A stretch of DNA of 64,000 nt from Saprospiraceae bacterium (lineage in GTDB: Bacteria; Bacteroidota; Bacteroidia; Chitinophagales; Saprospiraceae): the NCBI GenBank assembly GCA_041392805.1, contig JAWKLJ010000002.1, positions 2,991,001 to 3,055,000 on the forward strand, written 5' to 3'. Shown here piece by piece: positions 30,875 through 40,999 of this stretch. Positions within the stretch are counted from its first letter, which is position 1. Each line of letters begins with the position of its first letter. Both the position numbers and the translations under genes were made by a program. Below the pieces are notes generated by a model. The model searched no databases. It saw only the letters and a list, made by a program, of their open reading frames with translations, and was not told the origin of the DNA.

Positions 30875-32061
30875 AAGTCGCTCACTTTTATCTCAATTTT
30901 GCCCCCATTTATCTCCAGCCGAAGGTTTTCCAAATGCTCTAACCATTCTATTAAATCTTCGCCAAGAAAAGATCGTCTCCATCCACTATTAATGCACTCC
31001 TCTTTATAAGCATTATCTAATTTGAAGCGCAATAACTGGTTTTTTGAAAAAACCAAGGTCGTCGCGACTTTCTCTTCAATACATTTATATTTAATCAGCA
31101 GGTACAATAAATCAATGATAATATCCTCGTTTTGCTCATCTCCCGTATCAAAATCAGGAATTTTAGCCAACATCATTCTTTCCTCTTCCGATTCTTTTTG
31201 CTGATAAAGTTGAAGAAAAATGTCACCAACTTGATCCGTGATTTTATCTGGGATCCGACGATTTTTTTTGAGGGCATCTTTGCCTGCACCTACATTTCTT
31301 ACAATATGATTAATCATTTTACTTGGCAATACCATTTCTTTGGAATGGTTACGCTTTTCAGCTGTTTCTACCCTCCATTTGGTCAAGCGAAGGAAAAACA
31401 ATTTCTCCTTTGGTGCCAGGGATTTAATCATATTGCTATTTACCGCCTCATAATAAGGTGATTTATCATAATAAGCTAATGATTCTAAAATGGCAAATTC
31501 TTCATTGGCCCATTCCAGACGACCAGATTGTGCTAGTTTTTCCTTCGTCTTTTGCCACAAGGGATAAAGCGGTAATACATCCTCAAGCGCATAGTTTAAT
31601 TGCCGTTCTTGAAAAGGTCTTGACTCCCAATCTGCCACTGCATATCCTTTCTTTAAATGCCAACCTAACTCCGTTTCGACCAATTTTCGAAATGATACAG
31701 GATAACGGTAACCTAAAAAGCCTGCCGCGATCTGCGTATCATACACATTTCGCGGAATAGTATTAAATAAATTGTTCAACAAACGATAATCATTATCTCC
31801 AGCGTGTGTAATTTTACAAATTTTAGCATCCTCTACTAAAGACAAGAATGGATCCAAGGTTCTACACTCAAAAGGATCAATGAGGTAGTTGCCATTAATG
31901 GTGGTCACTTGGAGCAGACAAAGCCTTGGCCAATAGCGTTTTTCACCTACAAATTCAGTATCAAAACAAAGCCAGGACACGGACTTATTTTGCTGATAAA
32001 ATTGGTCAAGTTGGTAAGAGGATTTGATGAATTCGTAAGTTCTGTTATTGGTATTTGGCAT
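30871..32061 (-). CDS. rnd: Ribonuclease D-like 3'-5' exonuclease
   Basis: A 396-aa DEDDy exonuclease with an HRDC domain. Exo I is D34-x-E36 (CFDTEFVGE), Exo II contains D91 (HAGDNDYRLL), and Exo III is YALEDVLPLY with tyrosine and aspartate. The HRDC region is about 215-290 (LFFLRLTKWRVETAEKRNHS). RNase D trims tRNA and other stable RNA 3' ends. Length is close to the family norm. It is the first gene of a pair with the ABC protein; a TATTTTTG -7-like box is at 32121-32114 on the minus strand, with no clear -33 box. Confidence 0.9.
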   Translation of the reverse strand: MPNTNNRTYEFIKSSYQLDQFYQQNKSVSWLCFDTEFVGEKRYWPRLCLLQVTTINGNYLIDPFECRTLDPFLSLVEDAKICKITHAGDNDYRLLNNLFNTIPRNVYDTQIAAGFLGYRYPVSFRKLVETELGWHLKKGYAVADWESRPFQERQLNYALEDVLPLYPLWQKTKEKLAQSGRLEWANEEFAILESLAYYDKSPYYEAVNSNMIKSLAPKEKLFFLRLTKWRVETAEKRNHSKEMVLPSKMINHIVRNVGAGKDALKKNRRIPDKITDQVGDIFLQLYQQKESEEERMMLAKIPDFDTGDEQNEDIIIDLLYLLIKYKCIEEKVATTLVFSKNQLLRFKLDNAYKEECINSGWRRSFLGEDLIEWLEHLENLRLEINGGKIEIKVSDL

Positions 32062-32453
32062 GAACGCAGTTAGATTCGTAAAACATTATCAAAAAGAGCT
32101 TTAACAACCAAAGCAAAAATATGCTGTTTATATATAAAGGCGAAGTGTATTGTTTTGGATATTAAATCAAGGGTTCATTTTAAAGTGAATGCACGAAAAT
32201 CCGAAATTATTTTGGTACGCAATAATTTACACACAAAATATCATACACAAGCTACAAAATATAGATAAAAATGTTAATTTTTGTGGCCGCATGATAATCC
32301 TTGTATCCAATTCTTCGTTTTTGAGTCTTAAGGATAAATGAGATTTTATGCTTCAATAGCCGATCCTGCTTTTGGTGTAAAATCGAACATCCAAATCATT
32401 ATCTGATTTAAACAAAAGAAGGCCATTGGGTCTTCTACAAAACCTAATATACG
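32062..32453. other. Divergent intergenic region between RNase D and AsmA-like genes
   Basis: An AT-rich stretch with no gene that I can support. It must carry the promoters for both directions. The only consensus-like element I see is the minus-strand TATTTTTG noted at 32121-32114. No riboswitch-like or terminator-like hairpin stands out. Confidence 0.5.
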
Positions 32454-35400
32454 ATGAAAATTATTAAGCGCATACTAATTGCTTTACTTGTGCTTGTCGT
32501 ATTATTCATTGGCGCAGCCATCGCTGTACCCATTATTTTTAAAGATAAAATTGTCGCCACGGCTAAAGAGGAAATTAATAAAAGTGTCCGTGCAAAGGTC
32601 GATTTTGCCACTGTTGATCTGTCCTTAATAAAAGGCTTCCCTAATCTGGTATTTAGCTTGAAGGATTTTTCAGTAACAGGAATAGAGACCTTTGAAGGGA
32701 TCAATCTCGTCAAAGCGAAGTCCATTGACTTTAAGCTGGATTTGATGTCTGTAATCAGCAGCAGCCGTCCGATTGAAATCATCTCAGTCAATTTAATCGA
32801 ACCAGACATCAACGTTATGGTGTTGGATAATGGCCAGGCCAACTATGATATTACCTTCCCGACCGATGAGCGAATTGAAGAAACAGCTAGCGAGACCGAT
32901 TATAGCAAACTGCGCATTCAATTGGAAAAATACCTTGTCAAAGATGGTCAATTTGTCTTTGACGACCGAAGTATGGGCGTCTTTGTTTCCGCTAAAAACA
33001 TCAACCACAGTGGTTCAGGGAACTTCACCATTGACAATTACGACCTCAATACCACGACTAATATTGACCAACTCACCGTCCAATACGGTGATATCAGTTA
33101 TCTTAAAAATGCTGTCACCTCCCTGGATGCCATCTTAAATATTGACCAAGCCAATAGCAAGTATACCCTCAAAGACAATGAACTCCGCTTGAATCAGCTA
33201 GTTTTAAATGCGGAAGGTTTTGTCCAATTGGCTGAAAACGAGGACATCAATATGGACCTCGCCTTCAGCTCTCCTCAAAATGATTTCAAGCAATTGCTTT
33301 CTATGGTGCCCAATGCCTATATTGAAGGGTATGAAAACGTGAAAGTAGCTGGTAAATTTGACTTCAATGGCACTGCAAAAGGAACTTTCAATAGTGAAAA
33401 AGAAGTGCTACCTGCTTTTATGGTTAACTTTTCTATAGATAATGGCAATATACAATACCCTGATTTGCCTTTAGGTATAGCAAATATTAATACCGATATA
33501 AAAATAAACAGCCCCTCCAGCAATCTCAATGATTTAAAGGTAGATGCCAATCGATTCAACCTTAAGATTGGCAATAATCCAATTGCTGGCAGATTTAGTC
33601 TGCGTACCCCTATCAGCGACCCTGCCGTAGATTCAGAAGTGAAAGGCGTACTCAACTTAGAAGAGTTTAGCAAGGCATTTCCTATAGAAGGAATTGAGCA
33701 ATTGAGTGGTATCATTACGGCAGATGTGAAAGTCAATACCCGACTTTCTGCAATTGATGCAGGCGCCTATGACCAGGTGGATATGAAGGGAAATATGCAG
33801 ATTGATCAGATGACCTATAAATCAAGTGATCTACCTACTGTTTTCATAAAAACGATGGATGTCAATTTCACCCCTCAAAATGTCCAAATAAAGGATTTTC
33901 AAAGTAAACTGGGGCAAAGTGACATCAAAGCTCAAGGCTATATTGATAATATCTTGGCTTATTTTTCTCCTAAAAAGACCATGACTGGAAAAATGCGGGT
34001 TCAATCTGATTTCTTCGATGCGAATGAATGGATGTCTGAGGAGGAAGCAATGCCCGTTCCTAGCGAAGAGGAGGGCGCGGAGGAAGTTGCCTATGATATC
34101 TTTGATAGGTTTAGTTTTGATTTGGAAGGTGCCTTTCGAGAAATTGCATATGATGTTTACACCCTCAAAAACACAGTGGTTAGGGGGCAAATAGGGCCAC
34201 AAAAATTACAAGCGGATCAATTAGAAACCCGGATTGGTGCGAGTGATTTTGCGGCTACTGGTACCATCCTGAATATTTTTGATTATCTATTTGATAATGG
34301 TGTTCTGAAGGGAGATATAGAAATGACTTCCCAATTAATCGATTTGAATGAATTTATGGAAACGGTCAGTGGAGAAGCCGAAGCTAAACCCACTGCTAGC
34401 GAAGAAGCTCCCTTAGAAGTTGTTCCCGTTCCAGAACGAATGGATATAGATATCGATGCCAATATTGGTCGCGTTAAATATAGCAATATCGAATTGAAGG
34501 ATGTCAGGGGAAAACTACTCGTTGCTGATCAAGCAGTTATCCTGGATAATGCAAGCTCCAGAACGCTTGGTGGAAAAATGAATATCAGTGGATCATATGA
34601 TACTAAAAACATAGAAGCCCCTCTTTTTTCCTTTAAGTATGACCTACAACAATTAGATTTTGCCGAGACATTTAATACCATCAATACCTTTCAGGCCTTG
34701 GCCCCTATTGGCAAGTTTATTAAGGGTAACTTTAATTCTACCATGATAATGGAAGGAGAATTAGGTAAAGATTTAATGCCTAAGTTACAATCCTTAAATA
34801 TCCAAGGGTTCTTGCAAACGATCCAGGGTATTGTGGGAGGCTTTAAACCCTTGCAAATAGTTGGCAATGCCCTCAACATTGAAGCACTGACCAAGGAAAT
34901 AGACCTAGGAGGTACTAAAAACTGGTTTGAGGTCAAAGACGGTACCGTAGAAATCAAGGAATTTGACTGGAAAGTTGATGATATTGCTTTGAAAATCGGA
35001 GGACAACATAGCCTAAACCAGGAAATGGCCTATTCGATAAAAGCCAAAGTTCCTCGTAAGCTATTGGAAAAAGGCGCCATTGGTAAGGCCGTTGATAGTG
35101 GTTATGGCCTCTTACAAGGACAAGCCGCTAAATTAGGCGTCAACTTGGAGAAAAGCGAGTTTGTAAATGTCTTGATTAACCTTACAGGCTCTACAACGGA
35201 TCCTAAAATAAAATTAAACCTACTAAGTGGTGATGGCGAAACGACATTAGTGGATGCCGGCAAAGCTGCCCTTCAGGATGAGATAAACACCCAAAAAGAA
35301 GCGCTAGAACAAAAAGCCGAAGAAAAACTAGAGGAAGGCAAAGCCATTGCCAAAGAAAAAGTGGACCAAGTAGTTGACACTACCAAAAAGGTTATCAACA

Positions 35401-35600
35401 GCAAGCTAGAAGAGGCCAAAACAGAGGCCAAAGAGAAAGCCGAAGAAATCCTCAAAGAAAAGCTAGGATCCCAGGCAGGGAAACTGGTGGATTCTACGGC
35501 CAACAAGGTTTTGGGAAATACCAATACCCAGGAAAAAGTAGATAGCATTAAGAGCCAATTGGATAAGTTTAATCCTTTTAAAAAGAAGAAGAAAAACTAA
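32454..35600 (+). CDS. AsmA-like large envelope protein (1048 aa)
   Basis: It has one N-terminal transmembrane helix (about 5-27), then a very long beta-rich periplasmic domain with the AsmA opening VKAKSIDFKLDLMSVISSSRPIEI and many repeated DxxxxSxGKF-type strands. The AsmA_2-like C-terminal block lies around residues 730-900 (GGTKNWFEVKDGTVEIKEFD). The last ~110 residues are Lys/Glu/Ala-rich and should form a charged coiled coil (KAEEKLEEGKAIAKEKVDQV). AsmA/TamB-type proteins bridge the envelope and are linked to lipid transport and outer-membrane assembly. It converges on the SMC gene with a six-base gap. Confidence 0.88.
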   Translation: MKIIKRILIALLVLVVLFIGAAIAVPIIFKDKIVATAKEEINKSVRAKVDFATVDLSLIKGFPNLVFSLKDFSVTGIETFEGINLVKAKSIDFKLDLMSVISSSRPIEIISVNLIEPDINVMVLDNGQANYDITFPTDERIEETASETDYSKLRIQLEKYLVKDGQFVFDDRSMGVFVSAKNINHSGSGNFTIDNYDLNTTTNIDQLTVQYGDISYLKNAVTSLDAILNIDQANSKYTLKDNELRLNQLVLNAEGFVQLAENEDINMDLAFSSPQNDFKQLLSMVPNAYIEGYENVKVAGKFDFNGTAKGTFNSEKEVLPAFMVNFSIDNGNIQYPDLPLGIANINTDIKINSPSSNLNDLKVDANRFNLKIGNNPIAGRFSLRTPISDPAVDSEVKGVLNLEEFSKAFPIEGIEQLSGIITADVKVNTRLSAIDAGAYDQVDMKGNMQIDQMTYKSSDLPTVFIKTMDVNFTPQNVQIKDFQSKLGQSDIKAQGYIDNILAYFSPKKTMTGKMRVQSDFFDANEWMSEEEAMPVPSEEEGAEEVAYDIFDRFSFDLEGAFREIAYDVYTLKNTVVRGQIGPQKLQADQLETRIGASDFAATGTILNIFDYLFDNGVLKGDIEMTSQLIDLNEFMETVSGEAEAKPTASEEAPLEVVPVPERMDIDIDANIGRVKYSNIELKDVRGKLLVADQAVILDNASSRTLGGKMNISGSYDTKNIEAPLFSFKYDLQQLDFAETFNTINTFQALAPIGKFIKGNFNSTMIMEGELGKDLMPKLQSLNIQGFLQTIQGIVGGFKPLQIVGNALNIEALTKEIDLGGTKNWFEVKDGTVEIKEFDWKVDDIALKIGGQHSLNQEMAYSIKAKVPRKLLEKGAIGKAVDSGYGLLQGQAAKLGVNLEKSEFVNVLINLTGSTTDPKIKLNLLSGDGETTLVDAGKAALQDEINTQKEALEQKAEEKLEEGKAIAKEKVDQVVDTTKKVINSKLEEAKTEAKEKAEEILKEKLGSQAGKLVDSTANKVLGNTNTQEKVDSIKSQLDKFNPFKKKKKN

Positions 35601-35606
35601 GAGGTG

Positions 35607-38600
35607 CTAATTCTGAGCAATTTCGAAGGTCGCCTTGTGATCGAAGTCCCGAAAATCAACAGGACTTACGCCAGATACGCCTTGTTCTGCCATGTAAACC
35701 CCATAAATAGTGTCAACAGCCGCCATCGTCAGCTTATTATGGGTAACGATGATAAACTGCGACTCTTTTGAGAATTTCTTAATGATTTTATTGAATTTGT
35801 TGATGTTGGCATCGTCCAAAGGAGCATCTACCTCATCAAAAATACAAAATGGGGCAGGTTTGAGCAGGTAAAGTGCAAAAAGGAGAGCGGTTGCCGTCAA
35901 GGTTTTTTCTCCCCCAGAAAGTTGACTAATGGTTTGGGGGCGCTTTCCTTTAGGCTTGGCAACGATCTCGATTTTGGATTCCAGTGGATTTTCTGGTTCC
36001 AGCAAGATCAAGTCACAGTTATCATCTATCGTAAATAAACTACGAAAAACATCAATAAAATAAAGCCGAGCCCTATTAAAAGCGTCTAAAAACTGCGTGG
36101 TAGCCGTTTCTTCTATTTCTTTAATCGTTTCGATCAAAGAATCTTTGGCTTGAACGATATCGTCTCTTTGAGTCGAGATGGTTTCGTGGCGTTCCTTCAT
36201 TTCATCATAAGCCTCGACTGCCATTGGGTTGATCTCTCCATAGTTTTCCAACCGAGATTTGACCCGATCGACTTTGATTTGCAATTCTTCCAGGGATTCT
36301 TCCACCGGAGCTAACTCCTCGTTGATCACCACATTGATGTCGATACTAAATTCAATTCGGAGCCGCTGAGCCACTGAACTTACCTCAAATTTGATTCCAC
36401 TTTCCTTTTCCTTTAACTGATTAATTAAAATCTGAGCATCCTGGCGGATTCGGTTGACCTTGCGAAGATTATCTTCCAACTCATTGATGCCCCCCCTGGC
36501 CTGAAAATACAATTGCTCCGCCTCAGACAAGGAAGATTCCTTTGTTTTTCGCTCGTTATAGGCGGCTTGCAATTTCAGCTGCAAAGCATCGATTCGCTCA
36601 ATTACGCCACCTATTTCCCGCTGCCCTTCCGTCAATGAAGATTGACTTGTGCGCAAAGCATTCCGTGTTTCCTCCAGTTGATTCTCTCTAAAAACGAGTT
36701 CTCGTTGTAGCGCTCCCACCTTATTCTGCTGCCGAATAAAAGCGATATTTTTCTCATTAAAAGCCGAAGAAGCCTGGCTAAGTTGTTCCGCCACATCCCT
36801 ATAAGAACCATCCATATTGGAGATTTGGTTCTTGATGCTAGAGACGAGGTCCATTTTTTCGGCCAATTCTTCCTCTATCTTCTTAATTTGTTCCCCCAGT
36901 TTTTCATTATTGGCGGTTAATTGTGCTCTCTTTTGGTTTACGCTTTCTATAAAGGACTGGAAGTTCTCTCGCCGGGTAGTGTAGCCTACCTTTTCTTGCA
37001 GCAATTGATTAAGGCGATTACGTTCACCCTGAATGTCTGTGTCTGAACGTTGGGTCTTGAGTGCTTCAATTTTTGTTTTCAGCGTGTAAAAAGAAGACGA
37101 AAGGCGATCTTCCTCTCTTTCCGCTTTTTTGATCGTTGCGTCGAGGAGCTCTAAGTTCTTTTTTCGGCCAATCTTTTTCCCCTCAAAAAGACCAATAGAT
37201 CCACCAGAAACACTATATCGTCTTTTAATAAAACGACCGCTTTTTGAGAGCAAGGTTATATCCCCCCCTGCTGTTTGGATGGCAAGGTCTTCGTTTTCGG
37301 TTACTAACACATTTTCCAACAAGTAACTGCAAAGATTAAAGTAGGTTGGTTCTATCTGGATGAGGTCGATCGCTTGTAATGTTTCAGGGAAGAGCGACAT
37401 TGGCGCACTATAATCCTTAAAAGCATCCAGCAAAAAGAAATTGGCTTTACCTTTTTGGCTTCGGCTCAATAATTGAATAGCCCCGGAAGCTTGCTCCAGG
37501 TTTTCTACCACATAATAATTCAAATAAGGGTCCAAGAAATTTTCGATGGCTACGCGATATTCTTCCTTTACATAGATCAGGTCTGAGAGCAACGGAGCAT
37601 CCTTTTTCCAATCCTTATTATTATTCAAAAAACGAATCGATTCCGGAAATCCTTCCAGGTTTTCCACCATGCTCTGCGTCAATTTGTATTCATTGCGCTT
37701 TGCATCTAGTTCTCTATTGACTTTCTTTAATTTATTATTTACATCCTCTAATGCCTGCTCATGTTGCTCAATCATGGCTTGGCGTTTTTCCTCCGCCTGC
37801 AACAATTCCTCCACTCGCTGGGTATATTCCTTTTCTCGTACCTCGATTTCTTTGATTTTGGTATGGATAGAATTGATTTCTTCCTCTCGCATTTCAATTT
37901 CGAGATTACTACGTTCCAATTCCTGCAAGTGATTATCTATTTGACTACTATTGATCGCACGTTGTTTCTCTAAATCAAAAGCTCCCCGTTCAATTGTCTG
38001 TTGGCGATTAACAATATCTTCCAAATCGGCCTTTATCGAGCCATGATTTTCTTTTATTTGTTTTAAATAATCTTCGGCATCCTCTAATTCTTTTTCGAAG
38101 TTAATCTCCAGGCGCTTTTCCTCATTGAGTTCAGAGCGATAATGTTCAATATCTTCTTCCAATTGAACAATCTTGGTCTTGGCAGCTTGGATACCAGCAT
38201 TAAGCTTTTCCTGGCTTTGAATAATAAACTCCTGCTTTTGTTCTAGCATTCGTTTATCATTTTCCATTCCTCGAATATTTCCAATCAACCCATTGAGGTC
38301 GCGTTGACGATCAGAAAGTGTTTTCTCCTTATCGAGGTTGGCCTTTTTCTCTGCCTCTAATTGCGCCTCCAACTGATTGAGTTGAACATCGTGTTGGCGA
38401 TAGCGATGTTCCTCCTCCTCTAGCTTATTACGGACCTCTTTTTGTCGTTCTTTCAGGTCAGTAATTTTAATTTTGGCCAATTGAAAGCTCAAATCTTTGT
38501 AACTATCTTTCAGTTCAAAGTAGCGTTTTGCCCTTTTGGCCTGTTTTTCAAGAGAAGTAAGGTTGTTATTGATTTCAAACAGCAAATCCTCTACCCTATC

Positions 38601-39164
38601 CAGGTCTTCCTCTGTATTTTTAAGTTTTTGGAGCGTCTCCTGTTTCCTTTTTTTATATTTTGAAACCCCAGCCGCCTGTTCGAACATTCTTCGGCGAGAA
38701 TTGTCTTTATCCGCCAATATATCGTCTACCATTCCCAGTGCGATAATAGCATAAGAATTGGAACCGATCCCTGTATCCAAAAAGAGGGAAGTAATATCCT
38801 TGAGGCGGCAGCTAACCCCATTAAGGCGGTATTCGCTTTCTCCCGTTCGATAAAGCATTCGGGTGATAGTAATCGTATTATACTCGGTTGGAAGCAGGTT
38901 CTTCGTATTTTCGAAGGTAAGTGATACTTGGGCAAGTCCGCTAGATTTGCGTTTCTTAGTGCCGTTAAAAATAACACTCGTCATGGTATCCAAACGAAGC
39001 TCCTTACTCTTCTGTTCACCCAACACCCAACGAATAGCATCCACAATATTAGATTTGCCCGATCCATTAGGTCCCACAATACCAATGACATCTTCATTAA
39101 AGTTCACCACTGTCTCATTGGCAAAACTTTTAAACCCCTTTATTTCCAGCGTCTTCAGTCTCAT
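35607..39164 (-). CDS. smc: Chromosome segregation protein SMC
   Basis: An 1185-aa SMC ATPase. The N-terminal head opens MRLKTLEIKGFKSFA, with Walker A GPNGSGKS at 31-38. Long coiled coils flank a hinge (about 510-680, with PLLSDLIYVKEEYRVAIENF and YSVSGGSIG). The C-terminal head carries signature LSGGEKTLTATALLFA and Walker B FCIFDEVDAPLDD. It compacts and segregates DNA in the cytoplasm. I take the Met at 39164 because homologues begin at this MRLK motif; the upstream six residues come from leader. A TATTTTTG -7-like box at 39178-39171 is very close to this start. ScpA and ScpB are not in the window. Confidence 0.96.
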   Translation of the reverse strand: MRLKTLEIKGFKSFANETVVNFNEDVIGIVGPNGSGKSNIVDAIRWVLGEQKSKELRLDTMTSVIFNGTKKRKSSGLAQVSLTFENTKNLLPTEYNTITITRMLYRTGESEYRLNGVSCRLKDITSLFLDTGIGSNSYAIIALGMVDDILADKDNSRRRMFEQAAGVSKYKKRKQETLQKLKNTEEDLDRVEDLLFEINNNLTSLEKQAKRAKRYFELKDSYKDLSFQLAKIKITDLKERQKEVRNKLEEEEHRYRQHDVQLNQLEAQLEAEKKANLDKEKTLSDRQRDLNGLIGNIRGMENDKRMLEQKQEFIIQSQEKLNAGIQAAKTKIVQLEEDIEHYRSELNEEKRLEINFEKELEDAEDYLKQIKENHGSIKADLEDIVNRQQTIERGAFDLEKQRAINSSQIDNHLQELERSNLEIEMREEEINSIHTKIKEIEVREKEYTQRVEELLQAEEKRQAMIEQHEQALEDVNNKLKKVNRELDAKRNEYKLTQSMVENLEGFPESIRFLNNNKDWKKDAPLLSDLIYVKEEYRVAIENFLDPYLNYYVVENLEQASGAIQLLSRSQKGKANFFLLDAFKDYSAPMSLFPETLQAIDLIQIEPTYFNLCSYLLENVLVTENEDLAIQTAGGDITLLSKSGRFIKRRYSVSGGSIGLFEGKKIGRKKNLELLDATIKKAEREEDRLSSSFYTLKTKIEALKTQRSDTDIQGERNRLNQLLQEKVGYTTRRENFQSFIESVNQKRAQLTANNEKLGEQIKKIEEELAEKMDLVSSIKNQISNMDGSYRDVAEQLSQASSAFNEKNIAFIRQQNKVGALQRELVFRENQLEETRNALRTSQSSLTEGQREIGGVIERIDALQLKLQAAYNERKTKESSLSEAEQLYFQARGGINELEDNLRKVNRIRQDAQILINQLKEKESGIKFEVSSVAQRLRIEFSIDINVVINEELAPVEESLEELQIKVDRVKSRLENYGEINPMAVEAYDEMKERHETISTQRDDIVQAKDSLIETIKEIEETATTQFLDAFNRARLYFIDVFRSLFTIDDNCDLILLEPENPLESKIEIVAKPKGKRPQTISQLSGGEKTLTATALLFALYLLKPAPFCIFDEVDAPLDDANINKFNKIIKKFSKESQFIIVTHNKLTMAAVDTIYGVYMAEQGVSGVSPVDFRDFDHKATFEIAQN

Positions 39165-39308
39165 AGGGCACAAAAATAGCAAAATGCCTTAATTCATTGA
39201 GGGAAATTTATTAACATTCTCGGTAGAGACAATAATTAACCATAATTTCACATCTACCCTAGGGATGCAACTTTTAAAAGTGCTATATTTAGCCAAAACA
39301 ACATCAAT

Positions 39309-40112
39309 ATGTCAGTTACCTCACATCCCCAAATCCCACTCTGGATTCAAAACCGCATTGTCGGATTTTTCAATTGGGCCCGCAACGTTGACATGATCCT
39401 CGATGGCACTATCCAGGACGATCCCTCCGATGGACCAGGTTCCACCATGGGGCCAGCCCTCGCGGCACGCATCTTGCGCGAACGCAACCTCCTGCCTCGC
39501 CGTCGCTTTTCTGACCTGGAGGAAATTGACCGGATCAGTGGTGTAGGACCAGGCACGATTAAGGACCTCGTTTATAGCTTTGGAATCAGTGCCGACGAGG
39601 CCTTCCAGAAATCAATGTACGAAAGTGGCACCATCTACCAGGAAAACTGGCCGCTGGAGTTTTTTCGCTTCACTATAGAAGACAAAGAGACCTTCACCAC
39701 ACTGGCCCAAGACCAGGAAAAACTCCGTGCTTTCGTGTTGGAAAAAGTGGATGAAGTATCTAAGGAACGAGAGGTAACCGATGAAAATATCGAAAAAATG
39801 TTGCAGCAATTAAAAGGCGCCTATATCGACAATTACAGCAACTCGAGCCCAACAGCTAGTTATGCGCTGGCGCTATGGTTCTATGAATTCGATGCAGACA
39901 ATTGGTTTTCCTGGGAGGACATCCAAGAGCAGACCCTCGGCTATTTCGACCATAATGCAGCGACTTATCCCTGGTTCATGGACCTCTACTTTTTCAAAGG
40001 TTTCCAAAATCGTGGCATCATCTCTCCCGGCATCTGCCCAGACGACTTGCCGGTAGTGGTGAATTGGGCTGAACAAGCAGTTACTTTTTGGATTTCAGGT
40101 TTGTATGATTGA
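39309..40112 (+). CDS. Helix-hairpin-helix-containing hypothetical protein
   Basis: A 267-aa soluble protein. Residues ~74-95 (FSDLEEIDRISGVGPGTIKD) form a helix-hairpin-helix of the type that holds DNA backbones or acts in protein contacts. The rest is acidic and aromatic-rich, with no motif I recognise (WFYEFDADNWFSWEDI, later HNAATYPWFMDLYFFKGF). The first 70 residues contain PALAARILRERNLLPRRR, linking to the HhH. A near-consensus -7 box TATATTTA lies at 39284-39291. Function unknown; it could be a small effector or DNA-associated factor. Confidence 0.7.
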   Translation: MSVTSHPQIPLWIQNRIVGFFNWARNVDMILDGTIQDDPSDGPGSTMGPALAARILRERNLLPRRRFSDLEEIDRISGVGPGTIKDLVYSFGISADEAFQKSMYESGTIYQENWPLEFFRFTIEDKETFTTLAQDQEKLRAFVLEKVDEVSKEREVTDENIEKMLQQLKGAYIDNYSNSSPTASYALALWFYEFDADNWFSWEDIQEQTLGYFDHNAATYPWFMDLYFFKGFQNRGIISPGICPDDLPVVVNWAEQAVTFWISGLYD

Positions 40113-40225
40113 TGCCAGGCTCCATCTAAGCTTAGGCAAAATCGGAAGTACGTAATGGGACTACCTCCGGTAGTTTAAAAGTCGGAAACTTTGAAAATTT
40201 TAGCAAATCAAAAGTTAAATGACCT

Positions 40226-40798
40226 GTGAAAGAAACCTATTACGAAAGTAAGACTTTTAAAAGTCAGGATTATTCAGAAACAAAAATCAGAAAGAAAGAA
40301 TTTGTCGATTGTACCTTTATCGATTGTAATTTTGCAAATTGCGATTTCCTAGGCACTCAATTTATTGATTGTGAATTCAATAGCTGCAATTTCAGCTTAG
40401 CTAAATTTGTGGAAACGGGCTTGAAAAATGTCCACTTCATCCATTCCAAATTAATGGGTATTGATTTTCAGTATTGCAGTGATTTCCTCCTCGCTATGTC
40501 TTTTGATGACTGCAGCTTGGAGTTCACTAATTTCTACCAGAAAAAATTAACAAATACGACCTTTAGAGATTGTAATATAGAAAAGGCCGATTTTTCCGAA
40601 GCCAATCTTACCGGATCTTCCTTCTTAGATTGTGATTTGACAAATGCGGTTTTCGATCATAGCATTTTAACCCAGGTTGATTTCCGCACTGCCCGCTATT
40701 ATCAAATTGATCCAAGTAGAAATACCATCAAAAAAGCAAAATTCTCCCGAGAAGGTTTAGCAGGCCTATTGTATCATTTGGATATTGATATTGATTGA
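40226..40798 (+). CDS. Pentapeptide repeat protein
   Basis: A 190-aa right-handed quadrilateral beta-helix protein. From residue ~20 to ~155 the centre residue every five positions is F or L in A(N/D)FxxC-like units, for example CTFIDCNFANCDFLGTQFI. Cysteine is unusually frequent in the repeat. The start is GTG at 40226; an ATG seven bases upstream is in another frame. The family includes Qnr/MfpA/McbG-type gyrase-binding proteins, but most members have no known role, and resistance should not be inferred. It stands alone between the HhH gene and the large BNR gene. Confidence 0.87.
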   Translation: MKETYYESKTFKSQDYSETKIRKKEFVDCTFIDCNFANCDFLGTQFIDCEFNSCNFSLAKFVETGLKNVHFIHSKLMGIDFQYCSDFLLAMSFDDCSLEFTNFYQKKLTNTTFRDCNIEKADFSEANLTGSSFLDCDLTNAVFDHSILTQVDFRTARYYQIDPSRNTIKKAKFSREGLAGLLYHLDIDID

Positions 40799-40848
40799 AA
40801 AACCATAGCGCTTCTCCTACCTTTTTATATCTTGTACTTTCTTTAAGG

Positions 40849-40972
40849 GACGGAAAAAAATAAAGTAATCAAATTTCGGTTTTTAAATATTTTGCTAAGC
40901 AACTGACTAAAAGGAGGTTGTGTGCAAAATTTTAGAAAACTTAAGCAGAAATTTGATTACTTTATTTCCGTC
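40849..40972 (+). repeat. Long inverted repeat upstream of the BNR-repeat gene
   Basis: AAATAAAGTAATCAAATTTC (40858-40877) is perfectly complementary to 40948-40967, and GACGG (40849-40853) pairs with CCGTC (40968-40972) across a four-A bulge. The ~70-base loop contains a strong Shine-Dalgarno-like AAGGAGG (40911-40917) followed at once by GTG codons (40920 and 40922). Such a site is rare in this phylum. It may be a 5'-leader regulatory hairpin or a small palindromic insertion. Confidence 0.6.
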
Positions 40973-40999
40973 ATACTACTAAGGAAAACCTTCATTCGT

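Noticed and set aside
40226..40798. Pentapeptide protein as a quinolone-resistance (Qnr) gene
   Set aside because: The repeat is general, with no Qnr-specific loops seen; most family members have no link to gyrase.
40922..40999. GTG start for the BNR protein with strong AAGGAGG
   Set aside because: It would place 26 charged residues before the signal peptide and reads through the right arm of a long inverted repeat. The ATG at 41000 gives a normal signal peptide, though the AAGGAGG remains worth checking.
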